From Cyanosarcina radialis HA8281-LM2 (GTDB taxonomy: Bacteria > Cyanobacteriota > Cyanobacteriia > Cyanobacteriales > CCAP-1448), in assembly GCA_019359615.1 (NCBI GenBank), contig JAHHHA010000004.1:186001-250000 (forward strand): a DNA stretch of 64,000 nucleotides. The letters are read 5' to 3'. Shown piece by piece: positions 9,166 to 16,833 of this stretch (the stretch's first letter is position 1; every line of letters starts with the position of its first letter). A program made the translations under genes and the position numbers. The notes under the pieces are model-generated. The model was given only the letters and a program-made list of their open reading frames with translations. It had not been told where the DNA came from and ran no database searches.

Positions 9166-9290
9166 ATACGAAATCCGCTTAGCCAAAGTTGGTTGGCCCT
9201 CAAAGGAGCCTTCGGCACCCCTCTCCCAAGCTTGGGAGAGGGGACGGGGGTGAGGGCTGGATTCGTGCTTTTCATAACCGGATTTAGTAT
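9166..9290. repeat. MITE-like palindromic element, copy 1 of 3
   Basis: Outer inverted repeats ATACGAAATCCGCTT and AACCGGATTTAGTAT enclose the core CCTCAAAGGAGCC...CCCTCTCCC...GAGAGGGG...GTGAGGGC. The layout matches 51420-51538 (perfect 15-bp ends) and the interrupted copy at 16419-16750. There is no coding capacity. It lies between convergent aroA and the ATPase gene. Confidence 0.75.
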
Positions 9291-9308
9291 GAGATCGATC
9301 GGGTTATT

Positions 9309-10568
9309 CTATTCTGGCAGCACTTCATCGTCCGCAGGTGGTAGGGGAATGGGGGCAAATACCTTAGCATCGCCCCGATCTAATTGATGGGCCAGATCTG
9401 CCTCTTCCAATCTTTCTAAAATTGGGACGATATCAACAAAACTGCGAAAGCCTAGCGGTTCTAAATCTGCCATCGTTATCGTGTCATCAGATAAACTCCC
9501 CCGTTGTTGCAATAAAATGCGAACGCGCTCCTCTTGGACGTTCAATGCGGCTCGTTGGAGGAGGGTTGGGGCAGCCACTTTTAAGCATTCTTCTAGCACG
9601 GTCTGAGTAATTAACTGTTCCTGAAGTTCGGCGGCCCTTGAGAGGACGGTATTACCCAATCGATTGAACAAACGAGGCTTGCCCAGAGAAACTTGACAAA
9701 AACGCCTTGCCGCTTCTGGCACGAAAGGTAGCACGGAACGGGGATCTTGCAGATCTTTACACTCGTTATCTATTCGAGCCGTGTTGAGGTAGTTGATTAA
9801 CATCCGATAGGTGGTTTCTCGATCGAGTTCTTTCAACTCCAGTTGCAGGTCGAACAAGCCCCGTTCGCTAGTCAGCAAGTCTCCTGTGATGCCCGTTGGA
9901 TGACCTGTAAGCAAAAACCACGCTCGTCCCTTAAGTATGCCTTGGGCATCGTGCATCATTTGCCGCACTACACTAGGGTTTTGCTTGTCTAGATCGTCGA
10001 TCGCAATGACTACACCTTCAGGATATTTCTCGCTTGCTCGCTCTAGCAGCGTTTCCAGGCTGACGGTAGCATACTGAGCTTTAGTCATTGGCAAGTCTTT
10101 CTCGCTCAATTTAGCACCAAAGCCCATAGTTGCTGAGGCTTCGGTGGTGCGTTCCTTCATGGGCTTCGTGGTGGGAATGCCCATCTGGTGAAGTTGGCGC
10201 AGGGCCCAATCGTCGTCTGGCATTTCTCGCGCTACAGCAATCAAGGCTGTAGTTGCCAGATCCAGATCGGAAGGCAAAGAGATATAGGCAGTTAACATTT
10301 TCGGGCGCTTGCGGCGCAACACCGACAGCACTTCTAGTAAAAAGGCACTTTTGCCAATCCCTATCCGACCGTAAACCAAAATCCGGCGGCGATCGCGACT
10401 TTGGAACTGGTTGAACGCTTTTTCCAGTTCCCCTTCTCGTCCAGTAAAAACACACCTTAGAGTTTCGGAGTTCAGAGCGATAGGGCTTTCGGTAAAGGGA
10501 ATTTCCTTCAGACCTAATCGACGAATATTATTAGCAGATCGGTCAAAAATATCGTCGGCTGTAGTCAT
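9309..10568 (-). CDS. P-loop AAA ATPase with C-terminal winged-helix-like region
   Basis: The product is 419 residues. Walker A is YGRIGIGKSAF (about residues 90-100), Walker B is VVIAIDDLDKQ (about 188-198), and a sensor-like FLLTGHPTGI follows. The layout is that of stand-alone AAA_16/ORC-like ATPases, with a lid region and a C-terminal segment (about 345-410, VRILLQQRGSLSDD to DLAHQLDRG) resembling a winged helix. No transmembrane or effector domain is visible. It lies 163 bp downstream of the TPR gene on the same strand, so joint expression is likely. The biological role is unknown; coupling of a TPR sensor to an ATPase switch is an inference from the neighbourhood. Confidence 0.75.
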   Translation of the reverse strand: MTTADDIFDRSANNIRRLGLKEIPFTESPIALNSETLRCVFTGREGELEKAFNQFQSRDRRRILVYGRIGIGKSAFLLEVLSVLRRKRPKMLTAYISLPSDLDLATTALIAVAREMPDDDWALRQLHQMGIPTTKPMKERTTEASATMGFGAKLSEKDLPMTKAQYATVSLETLLERASEKYPEGVVIAIDDLDKQNPSVVRQMMHDAQGILKGRAWFLLTGHPTGITGDLLTSERGLFDLQLELKELDRETTYRMLINYLNTARIDNECKDLQDPRSVLPFVPEAARRFCQVSLGKPRLFNRLGNTVLSRAAELQEQLITQTVLEECLKVAAPTLLQRAALNVQEERVRILLQQRGSLSDDTITMADLEPLGFRSFVDIVPILERLEEADLAHQLDRGDAKVFAPIPLPPADDEVLPE

Positions 10569-10731
10569 AATATGTCTTGCAAAAGTCGATTAATCATCAA
10601 AAGCATCTGCGTTTATCTGCGTTTATCTGTGGTTCATCTGCGTTATAAATCTGAAATTTTGATTCACGCAAGAGACGAGCATGAACTACGTTCACAACCA
10701 AGGATAAAAATAGGAGATTTTCAAGACAGGT
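10569..10731. repeat. Spacer with TCTGCGTTTATCTG repeats
   Basis: The spacer between the TPR and ATPase genes holds near-tandem copies of ATCTGCGTTTATCTGCG followed by TGGTTCATCTGCG. This simple repeat is also seen in other cyanobacterial spacers. No gene or terminator was recognised. Confidence 0.5.
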
Positions 10732-12495
10732 CTATACATAAACCTCGTTACTAAGTTGCTGTTCCCATGCCCGTTTTGCTAACTGGTAGAGTCGATCGAG
10801 TTCAGCCGCTTTGTTTGGCTTTTGCAAGTGCTGATAGATCTCCTGGGCTTTGGCCAGTTCCGCCAGCCCTTTTTCTAGATATCCCTGAGATACCAGCACG
10901 CCTCCCAATCCGGCCCGGCTTTGGGCTATACCCAGTTCGTCCTTCAGATGTTCGTACAGCCGCAGAGCATCCCGATAGTAGAGGCGGGCGTTGTCCCAAT
11001 CGGACAGAAATTCGTGGGCCTTTCCGGTTTGAAACAAGGCATTGGCGTGAGCGTAGAAATCGTCACCGCGACTCAGTTGGTTGATGCTGTTGAGTAAAAG
11101 CTGTAGTCCTTCTTGCCAGCGACCATCTCGCACCAAACGGCTGCCCAAGATCGATTGGGTGGTGGGTAGGGCTTGCCAGATCTGCTTTCTGTCATAGTGT
11201 TCTGGATCGATCGCTTCGAGAGCGATCTTATAAGCCTGTAGAGCCTGCTGGAGATCTGCGGGATTCTGCGTGTATTCATAGTAACGAGAGAAGGCATTGC
11301 CCAAGCGATATTGGGAGTCAATGAAGTAGGGAGTACCACTAGCTGCAACTTCTAGCGAAGCCTTCAGCAGGGTAATGGCGCTATCTAGGTCGTCGATCTT
11401 ATTTGTCAGGGAGGCTCGTTTCATCAACGTCTCCGCTAGATCGCTTTGATTCTTTGCCCACTGTTGGGGAAAGGCATCGCGCGAAAAGACTTTCGCAGCT
11501 TGTTGGTAGAAAGCGATCGCCTGTTCCAGATTCTCCCCTCGCTCTCCTTTGATGCGCTCGCCATAAGCAGTTCCCAGGTTATTTTGCGTCATCGCCCAAT
11601 CTTGGGGAAAATGCTCGCGAGTGCGTACTTGCAGGGCTTGTTGGTAGGCAGCAATCGCCCGTTCCAGGTTCTCCGCCCGCTCTCCTTTGATGCGCTCGCG
11701 ATAAGCAATGCCCAGGTTATTTTGCGATCCCGCCCATTTTTCCGGGAAATGCTCGCGAGTATATACTTGCAGGGCTTGTTGGTAGGCAACAATCGACTGT
11801 TCTAGGTTCTCCCCCCTGTCTCCTTTGATGCGCTCGCGATAAGTATTGCCCAGGTTATTTTGCGCCATCGCCCATTTTTTCAGGAAATGCTCGCGGGTAT
11901 ATACTTGCATGGCTTGTTGGTAGGCAACAATCGACCGTTCTAGGTTCTCCGATCGCTCTCCTTCGATGCGATCGCCATAAGCATTGCCCAAGTTATTTTG
12001 CGCTCTCGCCCATTTTTCCGGGAAATGCTCGCGAGTGTATACTTGCAGGGCTTGTTGGTGGAAACCGATCGACCGTTCCAGGTTCTCTGCCCGTTCTCCC
12101 TTGATGCGAGCATGATAAGCAATTCCCAGGTTATTTTGCACTCCTGCCCAGTCTTGAGGGAAATTCTCGCGAGTGTAGATCTTTAAGCACTCTTGATAGG
12201 CAGCGATGCTCAACTCTAGGTTTAGCATTCGATCGCCCAAAGGAAACTGCTGGATCGAATTTCCAAAGGTTAGCAAAAACGGTGCAATCTCTTCTCGTTC
12301 TGGTGTTAACTTCTGTACTACCAGCGGCAATGCTTCTAGCAAAGATTCATTCAATTGCGCCTGGTGAGACTTGAAAAAGTTATGAACTCGATCTCGATCT
12401 TCCTGAGTTTCAGCCATGCAGCGCATGAACGCTAGCAAAAACTTCTTTGCTTGTCGCGTTGGCGGTTCAGATTGACCGAATCCTTTTTTTCCCAT
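10732..12495 (-). CDS. TPR-repeat protein with six near-identical 46-residue units
   Basis: The product is 587 residues from ATG 12495; a GTG three codons upstream is possible. About 110 N-terminal residues precede six consecutive 46-residue units of the form AYQQALQVYTREHFPEKWA-xx-QNNLG-x-AY, the tetratricopeptide variant often seen in cyanobacterial CHAT- and NTPase-associated proteins. Four more diverged TPR-like units follow (about 350-570). There is no CHAT, kinase or NACHT domain. TPR arrays bind proteins or peptides. Unit-to-unit identity is high at the DNA level, which points to recent amplification or homogenisation. It is the first gene of a likely pair with the ATPase at 9309-10568. 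Confidence 0.8.
   Translation of the reverse strand: MGKKGFGQSEPPTRQAKKFLLAFMRCMAETQEDRDRVHNFFKSHQAQLNESLLEALPLVVQKLTPEREEIAPFLLTFGNSIQQFPLGDRMLNLELSIAAYQECLKIYTRENFPQDWAGVQNNLGIAYHARIKGERAENLERSIGFHQQALQVYTREHFPEKWARAQNNLGNAYGDRIEGERSENLERSIVAYQQAMQVYTREHFLKKWAMAQNNLGNTYRERIKGDRGENLEQSIVAYQQALQVYTREHFPEKWAGSQNNLGIAYRERIKGERAENLERAIAAYQQALQVRTREHFPQDWAMTQNNLGTAYGERIKGERGENLEQAIAFYQQAAKVFSRDAFPQQWAKNQSDLAETLMKRASLTNKIDDLDSAITLLKASLEVAASGTPYFIDSQYRLGNAFSRYYEYTQNPADLQQALQAYKIALEAIDPEHYDRKQIWQALPTTQSILGSRLVRDGRWQEGLQLLLNSINQLSRGDDFYAHANALFQTGKAHEFLSDWDNARLYYRDALRLYEHLKDELGIAQSRAGLGGVLVSQGYLEKGLAELAKAQEIYQHLQKPNKAAELDRLYQLAKRAWEQQLSNEVYV
11470..12230. repeat. 138-bp tandem repeat encoding TPR units
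   Basis: The marker TCTCCTTTGATGCGCTCGCG recurs at about 11532, 11670, 11808, 11946 and 12084, a constant 138-bp spacing. Sequence between copies differs at scattered positions only. Confidence 0.9.
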
Positions 12496-12694
12496 TGCGC
12501 TCACATCTACGATCTAGGGTTAGCATCGAGCGATCGCGGCTCTTTTTGCCAACTATTGTAACTTGCTCAATGACTTGAATCCCAGGCGATCGCGGCTTCG
12601 ATCGTAAGTTTAAAGGTAGGATTTGGGTTGGATAGGTAGAATAGAAGCAGAAAATTAAGATGATATCAACAAAAATATAGGGAGTCTAAAAAAT

Positions 12695-12752
12695 CTTGTG
12701 GGGTAGGCTTCCAGCCTGCCCACTGGGACAGCCGAGACGGCTATACCACAAG
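12695..12752. repeat. CTTGTGG...CCACAAG palindrome, intergenic
   Basis: Ends CTTGTGG and CCACAAG flank two internal palindromes: GTAGGCTTCCAGCCTGCC and AGCCGAGACGGCT. It belongs to the same family as the copies at 5437, 19746 and 43734. The rest of 12496-12882 shows no gene. Confidence 0.65.
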
Positions 12753-12882
12753 TCATTTATCAAGGCTATCAAAGGATAGATACATGACTTAATCACTGAG
12801 AATTCCCGACGAACAAACAAGAAAAAAAAGACTAGAAAATTTAAAGAAACTCGGACGACAATTAGATTTTATAAGCTTAGAA

Positions 12883-13002
12883 ATGGATGAATTGTTAGCA
12901 GCGATCGAAGTAGAAGTTTGTTGTCAACGTCGAAAAAGCTTGAAAAAAACTCTAAGATTAATTTATCGATCGATGATAATAAAAGGAGCCTTTCACCCAT
13001 GA
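12883..13002 (+). pseudogene. Short frame, possibly remnant of an upstream gene
   Basis: The frame is open from 12793 and has its first ATG at 12883 (MDELLAAIEVEVCCQRR), ending in TGA that overlaps the vapB-like ATG as ATGA. The codons upstream of the ATG also look coding (KKRLENLKKLGRQLDFI), but there is no start codon for them. It could be a 5'-damaged gene or a short leader cistron translationally coupled to the antitoxin. The family was not recognised. Confidence 0.3.
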
Positions 13003-13298
13003 CAGTACGAGACAAATTAACTCAAGAAATTCAACAAACTTGTGATTCAGTTTTAGAGGAAGTCTTAGATTTTCTCTTATTTATCAAATCGCGCAAAAAT
13101 CCAGTGCGAGTAGAAACTAATCTAAGTCAAAATCCTCAAAACGACCCCTCTATAGCAACATCAGAACAAAGCGATCGCCCAATTTGGGAGATTTTTGAAG
13201 AAGTCTCTGATAATTTACCGGATGAAATTTTAACTGACTTACCAACTGATGGCTCTACCCAACACGATCGTTATCTTTACGGTAGTCCAAAACAATAA
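12999..13298 (+). CDS. VapB-like antitoxin, DUF2281-type
   Basis: The product is 99 residues from ATG 12999, preceded by AAAAGGAG about 10 bp upstream. Upstream in-frame codons back to 12918 are ignored because of that ribosome site. The N-terminal half (MTVRDKLTQEIQQTCDSVLEEVLDF) is the helical antitoxin head. The C-terminal half is acidic and probably unfolded until it binds toxin (PIWEIFEEVSDNLPDE). The stop lies 2 bp before the toxin ATG. By family knowledge it neutralises the PIN toxin and autoregulates the operon. Confidence 0.75.
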   Translation: MTVRDKLTQEIQQTCDSVLEEVLDFLLFIKSRKNPVRVETNLSQNPQNDPSIATSEQSDRPIWEIFEEVSDNLPDEILTDLPTDGSTQHDRYLYGSPKQ

Positions 13299-13300
13299 TT

Positions 13301-13708
13301 ATGAGAGTCTTGTTTGCTGATACTTTTTATTGGATAGCTTTACTGAATCCCAAAGATGAAAATTATCAAACTGTTAAATCTTTTAATCGAACCTTAATTG
13401 AAACTCGCATCGTGACAACCGATGAAGTCTTAATAGAATTTCTCAATTTTTACTCATCTTACAATCATCAGATGCGGCAAAATGCAGTTCACCGAATCGA
13501 TGACATTATGATTAATAAGATGGTTCGAGTTATCCCTCAAAACCGGGAATCTTTTATGGCAGGATTATCTTTATACAAACAAAGACTCGATAAAGGGTAT
13601 AGCTTAACAGATTGTATTTCTATGATAACTATGCGTCAATTATCGATCGATGAAGTTTTAACTCACGATAAACATTTTAGACAAGAAGGATTTACTATTC
13701 TATTTTAG
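13301..13708 (+). CDS. vapC: VapC-type PIN-domain ribonuclease toxin
   Basis: The product is 135 residues, the normal VapC length. PIN acidic residues are seen at D7 (LFADTFYWIALL), E45 (LIEFLNF) and D104 (SLTDCISMITM), with the terminal LTHDKHFRQEGF motif. It is predicted to cleave tRNA or rRNA when free of its antitoxin. It is encoded 2 bp after the antitoxin. All catalytic positions are intact, so the module is probably functional. Confidence 0.88.
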   Translation: MRVLFADTFYWIALLNPKDENYQTVKSFNRTLIETRIVTTDEVLIEFLNFYSSYNHQMRQNAVHRIDDIMINKMVRVIPQNRESFMAGLSLYKQRLDKGYSLTDCISMITMRQLSIDEVLTHDKHFRQEGFTILF

Positions 13709-13768
13709 GGCGTAGTTAAACCTAAGAGTGAGTTTTATCGAAGCGATCGCCTAGCTGCAATGGCACGA

Positions 13769-14335
13769 TTAAGAGGTTATTCGATCGCCACTAACTCCTG
13801 AAAAGTGAATTTCTCTTCCCGTATATTGGGGAACCCAACCTTCAGTACCGCTGAAGTAGCGCACGGCTTTCATCCGGCGAGTAGGGGTTAAATGAAACCA
13901 GTGTTCCGTACCCGCTGGCACATTGATGTACTCTTCAGCTTGAACTGTCAGTTCCACTTGAGAGCCATCTGGACGCACAAACCCAAAAACTCCCTCGCCA
14001 GCAATGACGTAGCGCACCTCGTCATCAGCATGAGTGTGGATGCGATCGAACTTAGATAGCAACTCATCTAAATTGGGAACTTGAGGATGCAGCACCAGCA
14101 AATCTCTAGATTTATATCCCGCTGTCTGCTGGAGTTGCTGAAAATAGCCATCTAGAGCCACCAGCACTCGTTCCTTCTCAGCTTCGCTCAAACTCTCTTT
14201 AGTCAGCAATTCGTGCAATTGGGGTTCTTCCCCTATACTCTGGCGATCGATCTGGACGTTTAAAGCAGCTAACTCGCCAGCAATATCGTTGAGGCGCTCT
14301 AAAGCAGTGCCATTTTCCAGTCGTAGAATTGCCAT
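13769..14335 (-). CDS. mtnD: Acireductone dioxygenase (methionine salvage)
   Basis: The product is 188 residues, a cupin. It oxidises acireductone to the 2-oxo acid precursor of methionine in the methylthioadenosine salvage pathway. The metal site H-x-H-x3-E is visible in HTHADDEVRYV, with the distal His in AGTEHWFHL. Length matches the family. It follows trmD by 11 bp on the same strand, so the two probably share a transcript. No other salvage gene is in the window. Confidence 0.93.
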   Translation of the reverse strand: MAILRLENGTALERLNDIAGELAALNVQIDRQSIGEEPQLHELLTKESLSEAEKERVLVALDGYFQQLQQTAGYKSRDLLVLHPQVPNLDELLSKFDRIHTHADDEVRYVIAGEGVFGFVRPDGSQVELTVQAEEYINVPAGTEHWFHLTPTRRMKAVRYFSGTEGWVPQYTGREIHFSGVSGDRITS

Positions 14336-14346
14336 ATTTTACTTGC

Positions 14347-15018
14347 CTAACTCAACAAATCGGGACGGCGATCGCGGGTTCTTTGAATTTGTTGTTCTCT
14401 GCGCCAGCGATCGATGGCGGCATGATTTCCTGACAGCAACACTTCGGGTACTTTCCAACCGCGAAACTCAGCCGGACGAGTGTATTGAGGATAATCTAAT
14501 AAATCGGTTTCAAAACTCTCGGCTTTCAAAGACTCTTCTTTTCCCACCGTTCCTGGCAGCAGCCGCACCACGCCATTAATTAAGGCTAAAGCGGGAATTT
14601 CTCCACAAGTTAACACGAAATCTCCTAAAGAAACTTCGCGAGTAACTAAATTTAGCACCCGCTCGTCCACGCCTTCATAATGCCCGCAGATAACTACTAA
14701 TTGCTCGTAATTAGTAGCTAACTCCTTCAATAAGGGCTGTTTGAGCGTTTGTCCTTGAGGAGTCATCAAAATTACCTCCCGTCTAGGACAAATGGGTAGC
14801 GATTCCACAGCCGCAAAGATCGGTTCTGGTTTCATTAACATTCCCACGCCGCCACCATAGGGTTCGTCATCGACTCGTCGATGTTTGTCGGTAGCAAAGT
14901 CGCGAGGATTAACTAAATTTGCGATCGCAATCTGCTTGGCTAAAGCCTTCCCCAATAATCCCGAACTCAAAGGAGAATTAAAGAAATCTGGAAATAGGGT
15001 AATAATGTCGAATCGCAC
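14347..15018 (-). CDS. trmD: tRNA (guanine(37)-N1)-methyltransferase
   Basis: The product is 223 residues. It methylates G37 of tRNAs from S-adenosylmethionine to prevent frameshifting. The start codon is GTG (MRFDIITLFPDFF). The SPOUT-knot signatures DDEPYGGGVGMLM, VVICGHYEGVDERV and GDFVLTCGEIPAL are present, as is VPEVLLSGNHAAIDRWR. Length is standard for cyanobacterial TrmD. It lies directly upstream of mtnD. Confidence 0.96.
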   Translation of the reverse strand: MRFDIITLFPDFFNSPLSSGLLGKALAKQIAIANLVNPRDFATDKHRRVDDEPYGGGVGMLMKPEPIFAAVESLPICPRREVILMTPQGQTLKQPLLKELATNYEQLVVICGHYEGVDERVLNLVTREVSLGDFVLTCGEIPALALINGVVRLLPGTVGKEESLKAESFETDLLDYPQYTRPAEFRGWKVPEVLLSGNHAAIDRWRREQQIQRTRDRRPDLLS

Positions 15019-15210
15019 TGGTTGAGATCGCTAATTTCTCGGAAAACTGGGATATATCGATCGAGGCATCCAGAAGATTTCGATCGCGGAGCGTCTCTGA
15101 AAGAGAATCGCCCGCCTTCTAAAGTGAAACCGATTCGCAATTACCATCAGTGTTGACTCTGAACCCACTAATGGCCAATTATCCAATTGAATGCTGGCAT
15201 TACGAACATT

Positions 15211-15245
15211 GCGAATTGCGAATTGCGAATTGCGAATTGTCAATT
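15211..15245. repeat. GCGAATT heptamer tandem repeat
   Basis: Four tandem GCGAATT units end in GTCAATT. The 518-bp spacer 15019-15536 also holds the upstream region of the cyanophycinase gene. An in-frame extension from 15375 was judged non-coding. No RNA gene was seen. Confidence 0.85.
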
Positions 15246-15536
15246 AACAGCAATTTTAACACTTCCTCGCGATCGTCTTGGCAGAGGTCAGCAGTCCCAA
15301 TCTTATAGATCGGACAGGGTTTCGGGGGCTGAGATCTAAAATTAGTCTCAAATATGTTAAATTTTTTCTAAAAATTGTTAAGTGTATCTGGCATTATCCA
15401 TATAGGGGAATGCTTTGCTGACCTGGTAAGGTCGATTGGCAGAATCGCTTACCTTCCCCACCGCGTGCTGTTGCCAGAACTAGTGCCCACCAATGATATG
15501 ATGCTCAATCTAGAATCTCAATCACTCAGAATTAGA

Positions 15537-16352
15537 ATGCCCCAATCTACTAAAACTGCCATTTTGGTCATTGGCGGCGCTGAAGATAAAGTCCACGGGC
15601 GAGAGATCTTACAAACGTTTGTTTATCGTTCTGGAGCAACTGACGCTCGAATTGCCATTGTCCCGTCAGCTTCGCGAGAGCCAGCAGCTATAGGCGATCG
15701 CTACAGCCAGATTTTTCAGGAACTAGGCGCTCAGACGGTCAAAGTTTTGGATATTCGAGAACGGGAACACTGCGAAAACGAGGAATTACAGGAGTTCGTG
15801 CGAGAGTGTACTGGGGTGTTTCTCACAGGTGGCGATCAACTGCGACTTTGGGGATTGTTAGCCGATACCCCTTTAATGGAAAAAGTTCGCCGCCGAGTCA
15901 AAGCTGGTGAAATTACCCTCGCTGGCACTAGTGCGGGGGCAGCGGTGATGGGCGATCTCATGATTGCTGGCGGCGGGAGTGGAGAGTGTCCCAATCGTTC
16001 TTTAGTAGATATGGCGACAGGGTTAGGAATTATTCCGGAAGTGATTGTCGATCAGCATTTTCACAATCGCAATCGCATGAGCCGACTGATGAGCGCTGTA
16101 GCCGCTCATCCCGACAAGCTGGGGATTGGCATTGACGAAGATACTTGCGCTTTATTCGAGCGCGATGGAGTTTTGCAGGCTATAGGCAAAGGAACGATCA
16201 CGATCGTCGATCCGGCCGATGTTTCTTACACCAACCACGATCGAATCGCAGCCACCGATCCGATTAGCATTCACAATCTGCGCGTTCACGTTCTCAGCTA
16301 CGGTCATCGCTACCACCTACACCAACGCACTATTCTGCCTTCAGAAAGATGA
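15537..16352 (+). CDS. cphB: Cyanophycinase
   Basis: The product is 271 residues. This S51 serine exopeptidase degrades cyanophycin, the Arg/Asp nitrogen reserve, to beta-Asp-Arg dipeptides. ILVIGGAEDKVHGREIL starts the family-conserved part. The nucleophile motif is GTSAGAAVMG, with IIPEVIVDQHFHNRNRM and GIGIDEDTCALFERDG. ATG 15537 (MPQSTKTAIL) is chosen because other cyanobacterial cyanophycinases begin at this point; longer in-frame options start at 15375 or 15498. Cyanophycin synthetase (cphA), which often follows, is not in the window; pncB follows instead. Confidence 0.95.
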   Translation: MPQSTKTAILVIGGAEDKVHGREILQTFVYRSGATDARIAIVPSASREPAAIGDRYSQIFQELGAQTVKVLDIREREHCENEELQEFVRECTGVFLTGGDQLRLWGLLADTPLMEKVRRRVKAGEITLAGTSAGAAVMGDLMIAGGGSGECPNRSLVDMATGLGIIPEVIVDQHFHNRNRMSRLMSAVAAHPDKLGIGIDEDTCALFERDGVLQAIGKGTITIVDPADVSYTNHDRIAATDPISIHNLRVHVLSYGHRYHLHQRTILPSER

Positions 16353-16418
16353 GGCCCATGGCAGTTCAGGCAAGAGGGAATAAAGGGGCAACGAAACCAT
16401 GTTTGTAAATCTCGCATC

Positions 16419-16750
16419 ATACCAAATCCTGTTTACAAAACCCTCTTGACCTCAAAGGAGCCTCCGGCTCCCCTCTCCCTTGGGCTACGGTGTATACATA
16501 AGTTATCGGTTATGCTGTTTGACATCTCGATCCCCCTAAATCCCCCTTAAAAAGGGGGACTTTGAGAGCTTCCCCCTCCTTGGCGCAAGCTACATGACGA
16601 GGGAACCTCGACGCAACTCCCCCCCCTTTTTAAGGGGGGCTAGGGGGGATCTAATGCAGGGCCTCCAAGTTTTCCCACAGATGTGTATACACGCTAGCTC
16701 CCTTGGGAGAGGGGTTGGAGGTGAGGGCTAGCCCAGCCGGATTCCAGACG
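16419..16750. repeat. MITE-like palindromic element, copy 2, interrupted
   Basis: The left half (ATACCAAATCCTGTTT to CCCTCTCCCTTGGG) and right half (CTCCCTTGGGAGAGGGG to GTGAGGGC and a decayed AGCCGGATTC) together give the same layout as the copies at 9166 and 51420. They are split by a 213-bp insertion at 16485-16697. Confidence 0.8.
16485..16697. mobile_element. MITE-like insertion with 10-bp target duplication
   Basis: Flanking direct repeats CTCCCTTGGG (16475-16484 and 16698-16707) are identical. Terminal inverted repeats CTACGGTGTATACATA and CTAGCGTGTATACACA match at 13 of the first 15 positions. Removing the insert plus one direct repeat restores an intact host palindrome. Inside, arms near 16531-16562 and 16617-16652 (GATCCCCCTA.. 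and ..TAGGGGGGATC) form a second long inverted repeat. There is no open frame, so it would need a transposase from elsewhere. Confidence 0.85.
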
Positions 16751-16791
16751 ATCGCGCTGGGTATTTACACTGCTCGACATTTTGGTAAAAA

Positions 16792-16808
16792 TTACTATAA
16801 TTAAGTAA
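16792..16808. promoter_or_regulatory. Imperfect palindrome upstream of pncB, candidate NrtR operator
   Basis: TTACT and AGTAA are separated by 7 bp of A/T, ending 25 bp before the pncB ATG. NrtR repressors bind palindromes in front of NAD genes, and nrtR is two genes downstream. The assignment is positional; the cyanobacterial NrtR consensus was not compared. Confidence 0.3.
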
Positions 16809-16833
16809 ACTCCTCTGGCTACATCCCTAAAAT

